NCBI RefSeq assembly: GCF_040786275.1
Contig: NZ_JBFMVT010000002.1
Location: forward strand, 1,550,001-1,614,000
Reading direction: 5' to 3'
Source: Buttiauxella gaviniae
Lineage (GTDB): Bacteria > Pseudomonadota > Gammaproteobacteria > Enterobacterales > Enterobacteriaceae
Length of the DNA: 64,000 bases
The notes beneath the pieces were generated by a model. The model made no database searches, was not told the origin of the DNA, and saw nothing but the letters and a program-made list of their open reading frames with translations. Below are positions 42,942 to 51,034 of this stretch, piece by piece (the first letter of the stretch is position 1; the number at the start of each line of letters is the position of its first letter). Position numbers and translations under genes: made by a program.

Positions 42942-44223
42942 TGTACAGTCCGGGGACATGGTAGACAGGTGTTCGGACACATGGTGAACACTTTTTAACA
43001 TCCTTTACCCATCGTGATCGACCTGTTTTTCAGGTCGATCACGCCCACTCTTGTGCTGTACCACCACACTTCATATTGTCCCTCTCCTGTCTCCCTCAAC
43101 CCGACATGCTCGCCGATAAACGCCTTACCCGCCTTCAGTTGCATCCCCTTAATACTGAGTTTTCCGCTTATATCCACCTTCCTGACCATCATCCCGGCAT
43201 CATACTCTGCCGCCGCCGGACGGGCCTGATACTGCCGCGATGAGGGCTGGTAGCGTGATGCCGGCACCTGCATTCCCAGGGCCTCATGAGGCCGTTCCAG
43301 GTTGTATCTGTCCCGCCAGCTGTCGAACGTCTGCTGCAGCTGCTCGCTGTTGAGGAACCAGCGCCCCTGCAGCAGTTCAGCCTTCAGGCTGCGGTGAAAC
43401 CGCTCCAGCTTGCCCTGGGTCTGCGGGTGATAAGGCCGTGAGTGCCCGACGCAGATACCCTGGCGCATCAGCCACAGCTCCAGCGCTGTCCACGTTCCGG
43501 TGGTATCTCCCCAGGGCGCGCCGTTGTCCATGGTCATCCGCTCCGGCAAACCGTAGCGTTCGAAGACCTGCCGCAACTGAGCCTGTACGGTCCCGCGGCG
43601 CTCGTCGGCACAATGGGCCAGGCACAGGGAGAAACGGGAGTGGTCATCGAGCAGGGTGAGTGGATGGCAGCGACCGGCGGCAAACGGAAAATGCCCTTTA
43701 AAATCCATCTGCCAGAGCTGGTTAGGGGCAGCATGTTCGAAACGCCCGGTGGCAGGAATGCCGGACGGGAGGCCGGGCAACAGCCCATGGCGTGCCATCA
43801 GGTTATGGACGGTGCTGAAGGCAGGCAGGGTGTGGCCCTGGCGCTCGAGTGCGACCTTTATCTTGCGGGCGCCCCATGCCGGATAGCGTGCGTGAGCCTG
43901 GCGTAACAGGTCGACAACAGTCTCAGGCGTGCAGTGGGGAGAATGACGGGGTGTTCGCGGGCGCTCAGTGAGGCCCGCGTGGCCTTCAGCCAGCCAGCGG
44001 CGCAGCCACTTGTAACCTGTGGCAGGCGCAATGTTAAAGCGACGACAGAGCGCCCGGATGTTGGCCCCGTCCTGCGAGGCAAAGTGAACGAACTCGGTAC
44101 GTAATGACATGGTATCTCTCGCATCCCACGGCATAAGCGGCTCCTGAAAGAAGTACTCATGCCTTAGTTGTAAGTGTCTACCATGTCCCCGAACAAGTGT
44201 TCACGATGTCCCCGGACTGTACA
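42942..44223 (-). mobile_element. IS481-family insertion sequence, complete (1282 bp)
   Basis: Both ends are intact: TGTACAGTCCGGGGACAT at 42942 and its inverted copy ending at 44223 (first 18 bases identical). The flanking 5-bp target duplication CCTTA is perfect (42937-42941 and 44224-44228). One transposase gene fills it. Each end carries two copies of a CGGGGACATGGTAGACA-type motif about 26 bases apart. The TGT start, DDE transposase and size fit the IS481 family. Intact ends, duplication and gene suggest recent, possibly still active insertion. Confidence 0.92.
42995..44134 (-). CDS. IS481-family transposase
   Basis: 379-residue DDE transposase. An N-terminal helix-turn-helix pair (residues about 20-70: ALCRRFNIAPATGYKWLRRW) is followed by the rve-type catalytic core: Asp in WQMDFKGHF, Asp in TMDNGAPWG and Glu in TQGKLERFHRSLKAE. 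A short C-terminal beta-rich domain follows. Start at 44134 with AGGAG 7 bases upstream. Intact, no frameshift. Transcribed leftward, toward malT. Confidence 0.93.
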   Translation of the reverse strand: MPWDARDTMSLRTEFVHFASQDGANIRALCRRFNIAPATGYKWLRRWLAEGHAGLTERPRTPRHSPHCTPETVVDLLRQAHARYPAWGARKIKVALERQGHTLPAFSTVHNLMARHGLLPGLPSGIPATGRFEHAAPNQLWQMDFKGHFPFAAGRCHPLTLLDDHSRFSLCLAHCADERRGTVQAQLRQVFERYGLPERMTMDNGAPWGDTTGTWTALELWLMRQGICVGHSRPYHPQTQGKLERFHRSLKAELLQGRWFLNSEQLQQTFDSWRDRYNLERPHEALGMQVPASRYQPSSRQYQARPAAAEYDAGMMVRKVDISGKLSIKGMQLKAGKAFIGEHVGLRETGEGQYEVWWYSTRVGVIDLKNRSITMGKGC

Positions 44224-44340
44224 CCTTACCCAGGGGAGGGAGCGTTAACTCCTCCACCTGGCAAGGGAGAGGGAGCAGAAGAGGTTAATATCTTTTAGCT
44301 CCTCCCCCTGGCAAGGGGGAGGTTGGGAGGGGGTCGGGCT
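44224..44340. repeat. REP-like palindromes between the insertion sequence and glpD
   Basis: Three GC-rich units: the right half of the interrupted palindrome (44229-44240), CCTCCACCTGGCAAGGGAGAGG (44251-44272) and CCTCCCCCTGGCAAGGGGGAGG (44301-44322, 8-bp stem with loop TGGCAA). The last can terminate glpD. Confidence 0.7.
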
Positions 44341-44343
44341 AAC

Positions 44344-45852
44344 TCAAGACGCCAGCGACAATTGCGCCTTACCGCCCCGCTTTGCCAGCCACTGCGCCAC
44401 ACGCGCCTGCTGCTCTTCACTCAACCACATTCCTAATTTGGTACGGCGCCAGATGGCATCGTCCACGCCACGCACCCACTCATGCTCGACCAGGTAGCGC
44501 AGCTCGGCTTCATAAAACTCATGCCCGAAGTCTTCACCCAATTCACTCACGCTACTCTTGCCCGCCAGAATCAAATCACTGTTGCTGCCGTAAGTACGTG
44601 AGAAACGGCGCGCCAGGCTTTCACTCAGGAAGGTATAGCGGCGGCGCAGTTGTGCTGCGTAATCGTCACGGTCGCCGTTGATTTCACCGCCCGGCAACGT
44701 GCTGCCTTTGGTCCAGGCTGGCCCCATTTTCGGGTAATAGCCTTTCAGCTTATCCAGCGCGTGCTCGGCGAGCTTACGGTAGGTCGTGAGTTTGCCACCA
44801 AACACGGAAAGCAACGGCGCTTTGCCCTGCTCGTCATGAATATCCAGCGTGTAATCGCGAGTAATCGCCTGCGGAGAATCAGATTCATCGTCACACAGCG
44901 GACGCACGCCGGAGTAAGTCCAGACAATATCTTCGCGGCTCAGCGTCTTTTTAAAGTGCGCGTTGTAGGCACTCAGCAGATAGTTAATTTCTTTATCATC
45001 GATGTGAACGTCTTTCGGGTCGCCCTTATATTCCACGTCGGTGGTGCCAATAATTGAGAAATCATCCATCCACGGGATCACGAACACAATTCGCTTATCT
45101 TCATTTTGCAGAATGTAAGCCTGTTTCTGGTTGTGCACGCGCGGCACGACAATATGGCTGCCTTTAATCAGGCGAATGCCGTATGGCGAAGGTAATTTCA
45201 AACCATCGTCGAAGAAGTTTTTCACCCATGGGCCGGTCGCATTGACCAGGCCACGCGCACGCCAGGTGAACGTTTCACCGGTATCAATATCCTGTGCTTC
45301 GACAATCCAGTAGCCATTTTCACGGCGGGCGCGGGTTGCGCGGGTGCGCGTTTTCACTTCACCGCCTTCACGCGTCACCATTTGCGCATTCGCCAGCACC
45401 AGACGCGCATCGTCTACCCAACAGTCAGAATATTCGAAACCGCGCACAATATTTGATTTGAGAACGGAATCTGCGCCAAAACGCAAACCGGTGGAAGCAG
45501 GCAAACTAGTACGCTTACCGAGGTGGTCGTACATAAACAGACCAATACGAATCATCCATGCAGGGCGAAGATGTGGGCGATGTGGCAGACGGAAACGCAT
45601 CGGGAAAGCAATGTGCGGAGCCATATTCAGCAGCACTTCACGTTCGGCTAACGCCTCACTCACCAGCCGGAACTCGTAATGTTCAAGGTAGCGCAGGCCA
45701 CCGTGAATCAGTTTCGAACTCGCTGAAGAAGTTGCGCTTGCCAGGTCTTGTGCTTCAAGCATCAACACGGATAAACCACGGCCTGCGGCGTCAGCGGCGA
45801 TACCAGCCCCGTTAATCCCTCCGCCAATCACAATCAGATCTTTAGTTTCCAT
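44344..45852 (-). CDS. glpD: GlpD aerobic glycerol-3-phosphate dehydrogenase
   Basis: FAD-dependent membrane-peripheral enzyme that oxidises glycerol 3-phosphate to dihydroxyacetone phosphate and feeds electrons to ubiquinone. 502 residues, one more than E. coli. The N-terminal FAD-binding motif VIGGGINGAGIAADAAGRGL is at residues 8-27; the C-terminal domain (about 390-502) is the DAO_C helical part. A GlpR operator lies 33-52 bases upstream. It is divergent from glpEGR. Confidence 0.98.
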   Translation of the reverse strand: METKDLIVIGGGINGAGIAADAAGRGLSVLMLEAQDLASATSSASSKLIHGGLRYLEHYEFRLVSEALAEREVLLNMAPHIAFPMRFRLPHRPHLRPAWMIRIGLFMYDHLGKRTSLPASTGLRFGADSVLKSNIVRGFEYSDCWVDDARLVLANAQMVTREGGEVKTRTRATRARRENGYWIVEAQDIDTGETFTWRARGLVNATGPWVKNFFDDGLKLPSPYGIRLIKGSHIVVPRVHNQKQAYILQNEDKRIVFVIPWMDDFSIIGTTDVEYKGDPKDVHIDDKEINYLLSAYNAHFKKTLSREDIVWTYSGVRPLCDDESDSPQAITRDYTLDIHDEQGKAPLLSVFGGKLTTYRKLAEHALDKLKGYYPKMGPAWTKGSTLPGGEINGDRDDYAAQLRRRYTFLSESLARRFSRTYGSNSDLILAGKSSVSELGEDFGHEFYEAELRYLVEHEWVRGVDDAIWRRTKLGMWLSEEQQARVAQWLAKRGGKAQLSLAS

Positions 45853-45884
45853 GTTGCCCTCACACGCTTTCGTTAAAGTTCAAA

Positions 45885-45904
45885 TATGTTCGTTATCGCT
45901 CATA
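45885..45904. promoter_or_regulatory. GlpR operator upstream of glpD
   Basis: TATGTTCGTTATCGCTCATA, an imperfect palindrome whose left half ATGTTCG fits the known GlpR half-site and whose right half (reverse TATGAGCG) fits less well. It sits just upstream of glpD in the divergent glpD-glpE gap and would mediate glycerol-3-phosphate induction. Confidence 0.6.
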
Positions 45905-46046
45905 TTAGCAAGCTCACGCGCGCTTTGTAACGAAAAAAAAACATTACTGCGTGATATGGATAACATAATGACGTTAATATCAGCGGCGAAAGGGCAGATT
46001 CCCTTAATATGGCGCAAGCCGATTCAATAAAGTGATGAGCAAATCC

Positions 46047-46376
46047 ATGGAAACTTTTGAGTGTATTGGTGTGGAAGAAGCGCACCAGAAGTTGCAGCAA
46101 AAACGTGCTGTGTTAGTTGATATCCGCGATCCGCAGAGCTTTGCGATGGGTCACACCCCGGGCGCGTTTCATCTGACCAACGATCGCCTGGTGGCCTTTA
46201 TGCAACAGACCGATTTTGAAACGCCGGTCATGGTGATGTGCTATCACGGCAATAGCAGCAAAGGGGCCGCGCAATACCTGCTGCAACAAGGTTACGATGA
46301 GGTGTATAGCGTCGATGGCGGCTTTGATGCGTGGCATCGCCACTTCCCGGCGGAAGTCGCACACGGCGCGTCTTAA
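46047..46376 (+). CDS. glpE: GlpE single-domain rhodanese
   Basis: Thiosulfate sulfurtransferase of 109 residues. The active-site cysteine is in [17 protein letters not shown] (about residue 66). The N-terminal CH2 motif [15 protein letters not shown] is intact. I placed the start at 46047 (METFECIG) by family length; ATG 46035 and GTG 46032 are in frame and neither has a good Shine-Dalgarno, so the start is uncertain by 4-5 codons. First gene of glpEGR. Confidence 0.94.
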   Translation: METFECIGVEEAHQKLQQKRAVLVDIRDPQSFAMGHTPGAFHLTNDRLVAFMQQTDFETPVMVMCYHGNSSKGAAQYLLQQGYDEVYSVDGGFDAWHRHFPAEVAHGAS

Positions 46377-46430
46377 ATTGCTGCATTAAAGGTATACTGA
46401 TTTCTTTTGTACGGATTTAGTTGAAACCTT

Positions 46431-47261
46431 ATGATCATGATTACCTCGTTTGCCAACCCGCGAGTAGCGCAGGCATTTGTCGACTATATGGCGACGCAGG
46501 GTATTATCCTCACGATTCAACAGCATGAACAAAGTGATATCTGGCTTGCCAATGACAGCCAGGAATCCCGCGTGCGTGCCGAACTTGAGCAATTCCTCGC
46601 AAATCCTGGCGATTCTCGTTATCTGGCGGCAAGCTGGAATACCGGCCATACCGGCAGCGGTTTGCGCTACCAGCGCTACCCCTTCCTCGCCACTATCACG
46701 CAGAAAGCGGGGCCATTCACGATGGTTATCATGGCCGCCTGTGTGCTGGTATTCATACTGATGCAAGCCGTGGGCGATCGCGCAGTTATGGTCTGGTTAG
46801 CCTGGCCGTATAAAGACAGTTTGCACTATGAACTGTGGCGCTATTTCAGCCATGCCTTAATGCACTTCTCGATATTGCATATCACCTTCAACCTGCTGTG
46901 GTGGTGGTATCTCGGCGGCCCGGTTGAAAAACGGCTTGGCAGCGGCAAACTCATCACGCTCACCCTGGTTTCTGCCCTGCTGAGCGGCTTCGTGCAGTAT
47001 AAATTCGGCGGCCCGCTTTTCGGCGGTTTATCAGGCGTGGTGTATGCGCTAATGGGCTATGTCTGGCTGCGCGGCGAACGAGATCCTGAGAGCGGCATCT
47101 ACATGCAACGCGGTCTGATGGTCTTTGCGGTGCTGTGGATTGTGATAGGATTTTTCGATGTTTTAGGAATGTCGATCGCCAACGCCGCACACATTTCCGG
47201 CCTGGTGGTTGGGCTTGCGATGGCGCTGGTTGATACAATGCATGCGCGAAAACGAACATAG
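46431..47261 (+). CDS. glpG: GlpG rhomboid intramembrane protease
   Basis: Six-helix rhomboid serine protease of the inner membrane that cleaves orphan or misfolded membrane proteins. 276 residues, as in E. coli. A cytoplasmic N-terminal domain (1-90) precedes the helices; catalytic Ser is in [19 protein letters not shown] (about 201) and His in [11 protein letters not shown] (about 254); the WR-type motif is [18 protein letters not shown] (partial). It lies 54 bases after glpE and 22 before glpR. Confidence 0.97.
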   Translation: MIMITSFANPRVAQAFVDYMATQGIILTIQQHEQSDIWLANDSQESRVRAELEQFLANPGDSRYLAASWNTGHTGSGLRYQRYPFLATITQKAGPFTMVIMAACVLVFILMQAVGDRAVMVWLAWPYKDSLHYELWRYFSHALMHFSILHITFNLLWWWYLGGPVEKRLGSGKLITLTLVSALLSGFVQYKFGGPLFGGLSGVVYALMGYVWLRGERDPESGIYMQRGLMVFAVLWIVIGFFDVLGMSIANAAHISGLVVGLAMALVDTMHARKRT

Positions 47262-47283
47262 CATTTCAGGAGAATAAAACAGC

Positions 47284-48042
47284 GTGAAGCAAACACAACG
47301 TCATGATGCGATTGTCGAACTGGTAAAAAAACAGGGTTATGTCAGCACGGAAGAGTTGGTGGAAGAGTTTGCCGTCAGCCCGCAAACCATCCGCCGCGAT
47401 CTGAACGATCTGGCAGACCAGAACCTGATCATGCGCCATCACGGCGGTGCCGCGCTGCCTTCAAGTTCAGTGAATACGCCGTGGCATGACCGCAAAGCGA
47501 CACAAACCGCAGAAAAGGAGCGCATCGCGCAAAAGGTGGCGAGCCAAATCCCCAACGGTGCCACGCTGTTTATTGATATCGGGACCACGCCGGAAGCGGT
47601 CGCTCATGCATTGTTAAATCACAGCAATTTACGCGTGGTCACTAACAATCTAAACGTGGCAAACACGCTCAAGGTTAAAGAAGATTTCCGCATTATTCTG
47701 GCGGGCGGTGAATTACGCAGCCGTGACGGCGGAATTATCGGCGAAGCAACGCTCGATTTTATCTCTCAGTTCAGGCTGGATTTCGGCATTCTGGGGATCA
47801 GCGGCATCGACGGCGACGGTTCATTGCTGGAGTTCGATTACCACGAAGTGCGTACCAAACGTGCAATTATCGAAAACTCACGCTGCGTGATGCTGGTTGT
47901 CGATCACTCTAAATTTGGCCGTAATGCGATGGTGAATCTTGGCAGTATCGGCCTGGTGGATCAGGTTTACACCGATATCTTGCCCCCTGCGGGCGTGATG
48001 CAGGTGATTGCGGAGAATAATGTGCAGTTGGAGCTGTGCTGA
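47284..48042 (+). CDS. glpR: GlpR glycerol-3-phosphate regulon repressor, intact
   Basis: DeoR-family repressor of the glp genes, inactivated by glycerol 3-phosphate. 252 residues with a GTG start (AGGAG 11 bases upstream). The N-terminal winged helix-turn-helix has SPQTIRRDLNDL; the C-terminal sugar-phosphate sensor domain has DIGTTPEAVAHAL. The frame is uninterrupted, unlike some laboratory K-12 strains, so the regulon should be inducible. Followed by a bidirectional terminator. Confidence 0.97.
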   Translation: MKQTQRHDAIVELVKKQGYVSTEELVEEFAVSPQTIRRDLNDLADQNLIMRHHGGAALPSSSVNTPWHDRKATQTAEKERIAQKVASQIPNGATLFIDIGTTPEAVAHALLNHSNLRVVTNNLNVANTLKVKEDFRIILAGGELRSRDGGIIGEATLDFISQFRLDFGILGISGIDGDGSLLEFDYHEVRTKRAIIENSRCVMLVVDHSKFGRNAMVNLGSIGLVDQVYTDILPPAGVMQVIAENNVQLELC

Positions 48043-48069
48043 GCTCGAGAATAGCCAAATGTAGAAAAT

Positions 48070-48174
48070 AAAAAAACCGCCATGAATGGCGGTTTTTTTA
48101 TTTTTGCTGGTCCGGTAAGCGGCCTTTCCAGCGATTTTCTTGTATTGCAATAGCAATGCAGGCACAACCTAGTG
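48070..48174 (-). ncRNA. Candidate antitoxin small RNA, divergent to the small toxin ORF
   Basis: Predicted leftward transcript of about 105 nt. On the minus strand a perfect -35 TTGACA (48203-48208), a 17-base spacer and -10 TAGTTT (48180-48185) place the start near 48173-48174. The RNA would begin CACUAGGUUGUGCCUGC, whose 17 bases are exactly complementary to the toxin leader at 48322-48338. Next come a hairpin (48142-48159), a two-tier stem GCTGG..CCG/CGG..CCAGC (48106-48132), and the terminator at 48071-48101. A single-stranded 5' end and structured body are as in IstR, OhsC or TimR. Not demonstrated; the -10 is weak (3 of 6). Confidence 0.5.
48071..48101. terminator. Bidirectional terminator: glpR rightward, antisense-type RNA leftward
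   Basis: AAAAAACCGCCATGAATGGCGGTTTTTTTA: 7-bp GC-rich core stem (ACCGCCA/TGGCGGT) with A-runs on the left and T-runs on the right. It works in both directions, ending glpR and the leftward small RNA proposed below. Confidence 0.85.
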
Positions 48175-48242
48175 GGTAAAAACTACCCGAACCAAGTCTT
48201 TCTGTCAAGATAATAGCCATACATACTTAATGGTTTCTAATA

Positions 48243-48404
48243 TATAAACCAACCGGCCCTTTCCGCCGCCATAAGCAAGCGGGCACTGGTTTTCAGGAAA
48301 GGCTGTTTAACGGCCGTAGCAGCAGGCACAACCTAGTGTGCTTGCTATCACGGCTATGTCGCCAGTGGTGTGGTCGTGATGCGGTCTGATGCAGGGACCG
48401 CACG
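48243..48404 (+). promoter_or_regulatory. Promoter and structured leader of the small toxin ORF
   Basis: A -10-like TATAAA (48243-48248) points to a start near 48255, giving a leader of about 150 nt. In it, AGCAGGCACA-acctag-TGTGCTTGCT (48321-48346) forms a 10-bp stem whose loop lies inside the 17-nt antitoxin target. GCGGTC-tgatgcagg-GACCGC (48381-48401) encloses the AGGGA Shine-Dalgarno (48393-48397). The start codon would therefore be occluded and depend on standby ribosome binding or coupling, as in tisB mRNA. The -35 is poor. Confidence 0.45.
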
Positions 48405-48524
48405 ATGAAACGATACTTATGTATCGTGCTCATTGTCACCGGTATGTTAGCGTCGCCTGGAAAAGAAGGCTGGGTCGTTTCCAGCAACTCTATTCAGTTG
48501 ATCATTAACGTTTCGGGCAAGTGA
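48405..48524 (+). CDS. Candidate type I toxin, 39-residue hydrophobic peptide (TimP/RyfA-like layout)
   Basis: Encodes MKRYLCIVLIVTGMLASPGK followed by EGWVVSSNSIQLIINVSGK: two basic residues, a hydrophobic core of about 13 residues, an AxP-type turn, then a short amphipathic beta-like tail. This fits either a Sec signal with a small exported peptide or a one-pass membrane toxin. Size, N-terminal signal and a transcript of about 300 nt match what I recall of TimP (encoded by the RNA once called RyfA); the sequence does not look like Hok, Ldr, TisB, Ibs or ShoB. An AGGGA Shine-Dalgarno is 7 bases upstream but inside a hairpin. A terminator follows immediately. Homology is unverified. Confidence 0.55.
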   Translation: MKRYLCIVLIVTGMLASPGKEGWVVSSNSIQLIINVSGK

Positions 48525-48532
48525 GCCTGGAT

Positions 48533-48557
48533 GCCGCCCCTCGGGGCGGCTTTCCTT
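48533..48557 (+). terminator. Terminator after the small toxin ORF
   Basis: GCCGCCCC-TC-GGGGCGGC, an 8-bp GC stem followed by TTTCCTTT, 8 bases past the stop at 48524. It lies 8 bases before the glgP stop on the other strand and can serve both. Confidence 0.8.
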
Positions 48558-48564
48558 TGTTGAA

Positions 48565-51012
48565 CTACAATCTCACCGGCTTAATATGCCAAATCTCATC
48601 GGCGTATTCCTGAATCGTCCTGTCAGACGAGAAATAGCCCATATTGGCAATATTATGCATGGTACGAATGGTCCACTCTTCCGGCTGGCGATACAGCTCA
48701 TCCACTTTGTCCTGACAATCTACATAGCTCCGGTAATCTGCCAGCACCTGATAATGGTCACCAAAGTTAATCAATGAATCCAGCAGGTCGCGGTAGCGCG
48801 TTGGCTCGCCAGGGCTGAAGGTGCCGGTACCGATTTGCGTTAGCACCTGATGCAACTCTTCATCATTTTCGTAATATTCACGCGGTTTATAGCCTTTGCG
48901 CCGCAGCTCCTCGACCTCTTCCGCCGTATTACCAAAGATAAAGATATTCTCTGCCCCAACGTGCTCCAGCATTTCAACATTTGCCCCGTCGAGAGTGCCA
49001 ATAGTCAGCGCCCCGTTCAGGCCAAATTTCATATTACTGGTGCCTGATGCCTCGGTACCCGCCAGAGAAATCTGCTCGGAGAGATCCGCCGCCGGGATAA
49101 TGATCTGCGCAAGGCTGACGCTGTAGTTTGGAATGAACACCACTTTCAGACGATCTTTAACATCCGGATCGTTGTTGATCACCGCCGCCACATCATTGAT
49201 GAGGTGAATGATGTGTTTTGCCATGTAATACGCTGACGCCGCTTTACCCGCGAAAATATTCACACGCGGCACCCAATCGGCTGTCGGGTCGGCTTTAATG
49301 CGGTTATAACGCGTAATCACATGCAGCACATTCATTAGCTGGCGCTTGTACTCGTGAATACGCTTAATCTGCACATCAAACAGCGCGTTCGGGTTCACCA
49401 CCACATTCAGTTGCTGGCCGATATAACTTGCCAGCCGCTTTTTGTTCGCAAGTTTCGCCTTGCGCACATCCTGATGCACCGTCGGGTAATCAATATGCTG
49501 CTTCAGGTCGTTTAGCTGGCTGAGATCGGTACGCCAGGTGCGGCCAATGTTTTCATCCAGCACTTCGGAAAGCGGTGGATTCGCCAGTGCCAGCCAGCGG
49601 CGCGGCGTCACGCCATTGGTTTTATTGCAAAAACGCATCGGGAAAATGGCGGCAAAATCGGCAAACAGCGACTGTACCATCAGGTTGGAGTGCAGTTCAG
49701 AAACACCGTTCACTTTATGGCTGGCAACCACGGCAAGCCACGCCATACGCACTTTTCGACCGTTCGATTCATCGATAATCGAGGTGCGCCCGAGCAGCTC
49801 GGTATCGTTCGGATACTGTTCCTGCAAGGTTTTCAAGAAGTAGTCGTTAATCTCAAAGATTATCTGCAAATGGCGCGGCAAGATTTTGCCCAGCATGTCT
49901 ACCGGCCAAGTTTCCAGCGCTTCGCTCATCAGCGTATGGTTGGTGTAGGAGAACACCTGGCAGGTCACTTCAAACGCATCTTCCCAACTGAACTTATGTT
50001 CGTCGATCAGCAAACGCATCAGTTCAGGAATCGCCAGCACCGGGTGCGTGTCGTTGAGGTGAATGGCGATTTTATCCGCCAGGTTACTGTACGTTTTATG
50101 CAGTTGATAATGGCGGCTGAGAATATCCTGCACGGTGGAGGAGACGAGGAAATATTCCTGGCGCAGGCGCAGTTCGCGGCCTGAATAAGTTGAGTCATCC
50201 GGGTAAAGTACGCGTGAAACGTTTTCCGAATGGTTTTTATCTTCTACCGCCGCAAAGTAATCACCCTGGTTAAATTTACCCAGATTGATTTCGCTGCTGG
50301 CCTGCGCATTCCACAGGCGTAGCGTGTTGGTTGCATCGGTGTCGTAGCCGGGAATTATCTGGTCATACGCAACCGCTAAAATCTCTTCGGTTTCTACCCA
50401 GCGGAATTTTTTACCCTCCAACTGCACACGCCCGCCGAACCGCACTTTGTAGCGCGTGTTGTGGCGCTTAAACTCCCATGGATTGCCGTATTCAAGCCAG
50501 TAGTCCGGAGACTCTTTCTGACGCCCATCAACAATATTTTGTTTGAACATCCCGTAATCGTAGCGAATACCGTAACCACGCCCAGGTAAGCCAAGTGTTG
50601 CCAGTGAATCGAGGAAACAGGCGGCGAGACGACCGAGCCCGCCATTGCCAAGGCCGGGGTCGTTCTCTTCGTCAATCAACTCTTCGAGATCCAGGCCCAT
50701 CTCTTCCAGCGCGTTTTTGACATCTTCATAAATGCCTAATGAAAGCAGGGCGTTAGAAAGAGTGCGGCCAATCAGAAACTCCATCGACAGATAGTAAACC
50801 TGGCGAACCTCCTGGGAAAGCTGGGCACGATTAGAGCGCAGCCAGCGCTCCACCAGCCGGTCACGAACGGCAAATAGCGTGGCGTTCAGCCACTCATGTT
50901 TGTTTGCAATGGCAGGGTCTTTCCCAACCGTAAACATCAGTTTATAGGCGATTGAGTGCTTTAGCGCCTCAATACTGAGCGTCGGTGATGCATAGGAAAA
51001 GGGTGCGTTCAT
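48565..51012 (-). CDS. glgP: GlgP glycogen phosphorylase
   Basis: GT35 enzyme that phosphorolyses outer chains of glycogen to glucose 1-phosphate using PLP. 815 residues, the same as in E. coli. N-terminal [41 protein letters not shown] and the PLP-Lys region [19 protein letters not shown] are visible. It is the last gene of glgBXCAP, 22 bases after glgA. Confidence 0.98.
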   Translation of the reverse strand: MNAPFSYASPTLSIEALKHSIAYKLMFTVGKDPAIANKHEWLNATLFAVRDRLVERWLRSNRAQLSQEVRQVYYLSMEFLIGRTLSNALLSLGIYEDVKNALEEMGLDLEELIDEENDPGLGNGGLGRLAACFLDSLATLGLPGRGYGIRYDYGMFKQNIVDGRQKESPDYWLEYGNPWEFKRHNTRYKVRFGGRVQLEGKKFRWVETEEILAVAYDQIIPGYDTDATNTLRLWNAQASSEINLGKFNQGDYFAAVEDKNHSENVSRVLYPDDSTYSGRELRLRQEYFLVSSTVQDILSRHYQLHKTYSNLADKIAIHLNDTHPVLAIPELMRLLIDEHKFSWEDAFEVTCQVFSYTNHTLMSEALETWPVDMLGKILPRHLQIIFEINDYFLKTLQEQYPNDTELLGRTSIIDESNGRKVRMAWLAVVASHKVNGVSELHSNLMVQSLFADFAAIFPMRFCNKTNGVTPRRWLALANPPLSEVLDENIGRTWRTDLSQLNDLKQHIDYPTVHQDVRKAKLANKKRLASYIGQQLNVVVNPNALFDVQIKRIHEYKRQLMNVLHVITRYNRIKADPTADWVPRVNIFAGKAASAYYMAKHIIHLINDVAAVINNDPDVKDRLKVVFIPNYSVSLAQIIIPAADLSEQISLAGTEASGTSNMKFGLNGALTIGTLDGANVEMLEHVGAENIFIFGNTAEEVEELRRKGYKPREYYENDEELHQVLTQIGTGTFSPGEPTRYRDLLDSLINFGDHYQVLADYRSYVDCQDKVDELYRQPEEWTIRTMHNIANMGYFSSDRTIQEYADEIWHIKPVRL

Positions 51013-51034
51013 ATCAGTGATTCCTGGTGGATGT

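Noticed and set aside
47284..48042. Frameshift in glpR as known from laboratory K-12 strains
   Set aside because: The frame here is open over the full 252 codons.
48405..48524. Assignment of the small ORF to the Hok, Ldr, Ibs, ShoB or TisB families
   Set aside because: The peptide lacks the Hok cysteine and C-terminal pattern and has no similarity to the other toxins as I remember them; TimP/RyfA remains the only plausible match and is unverified.
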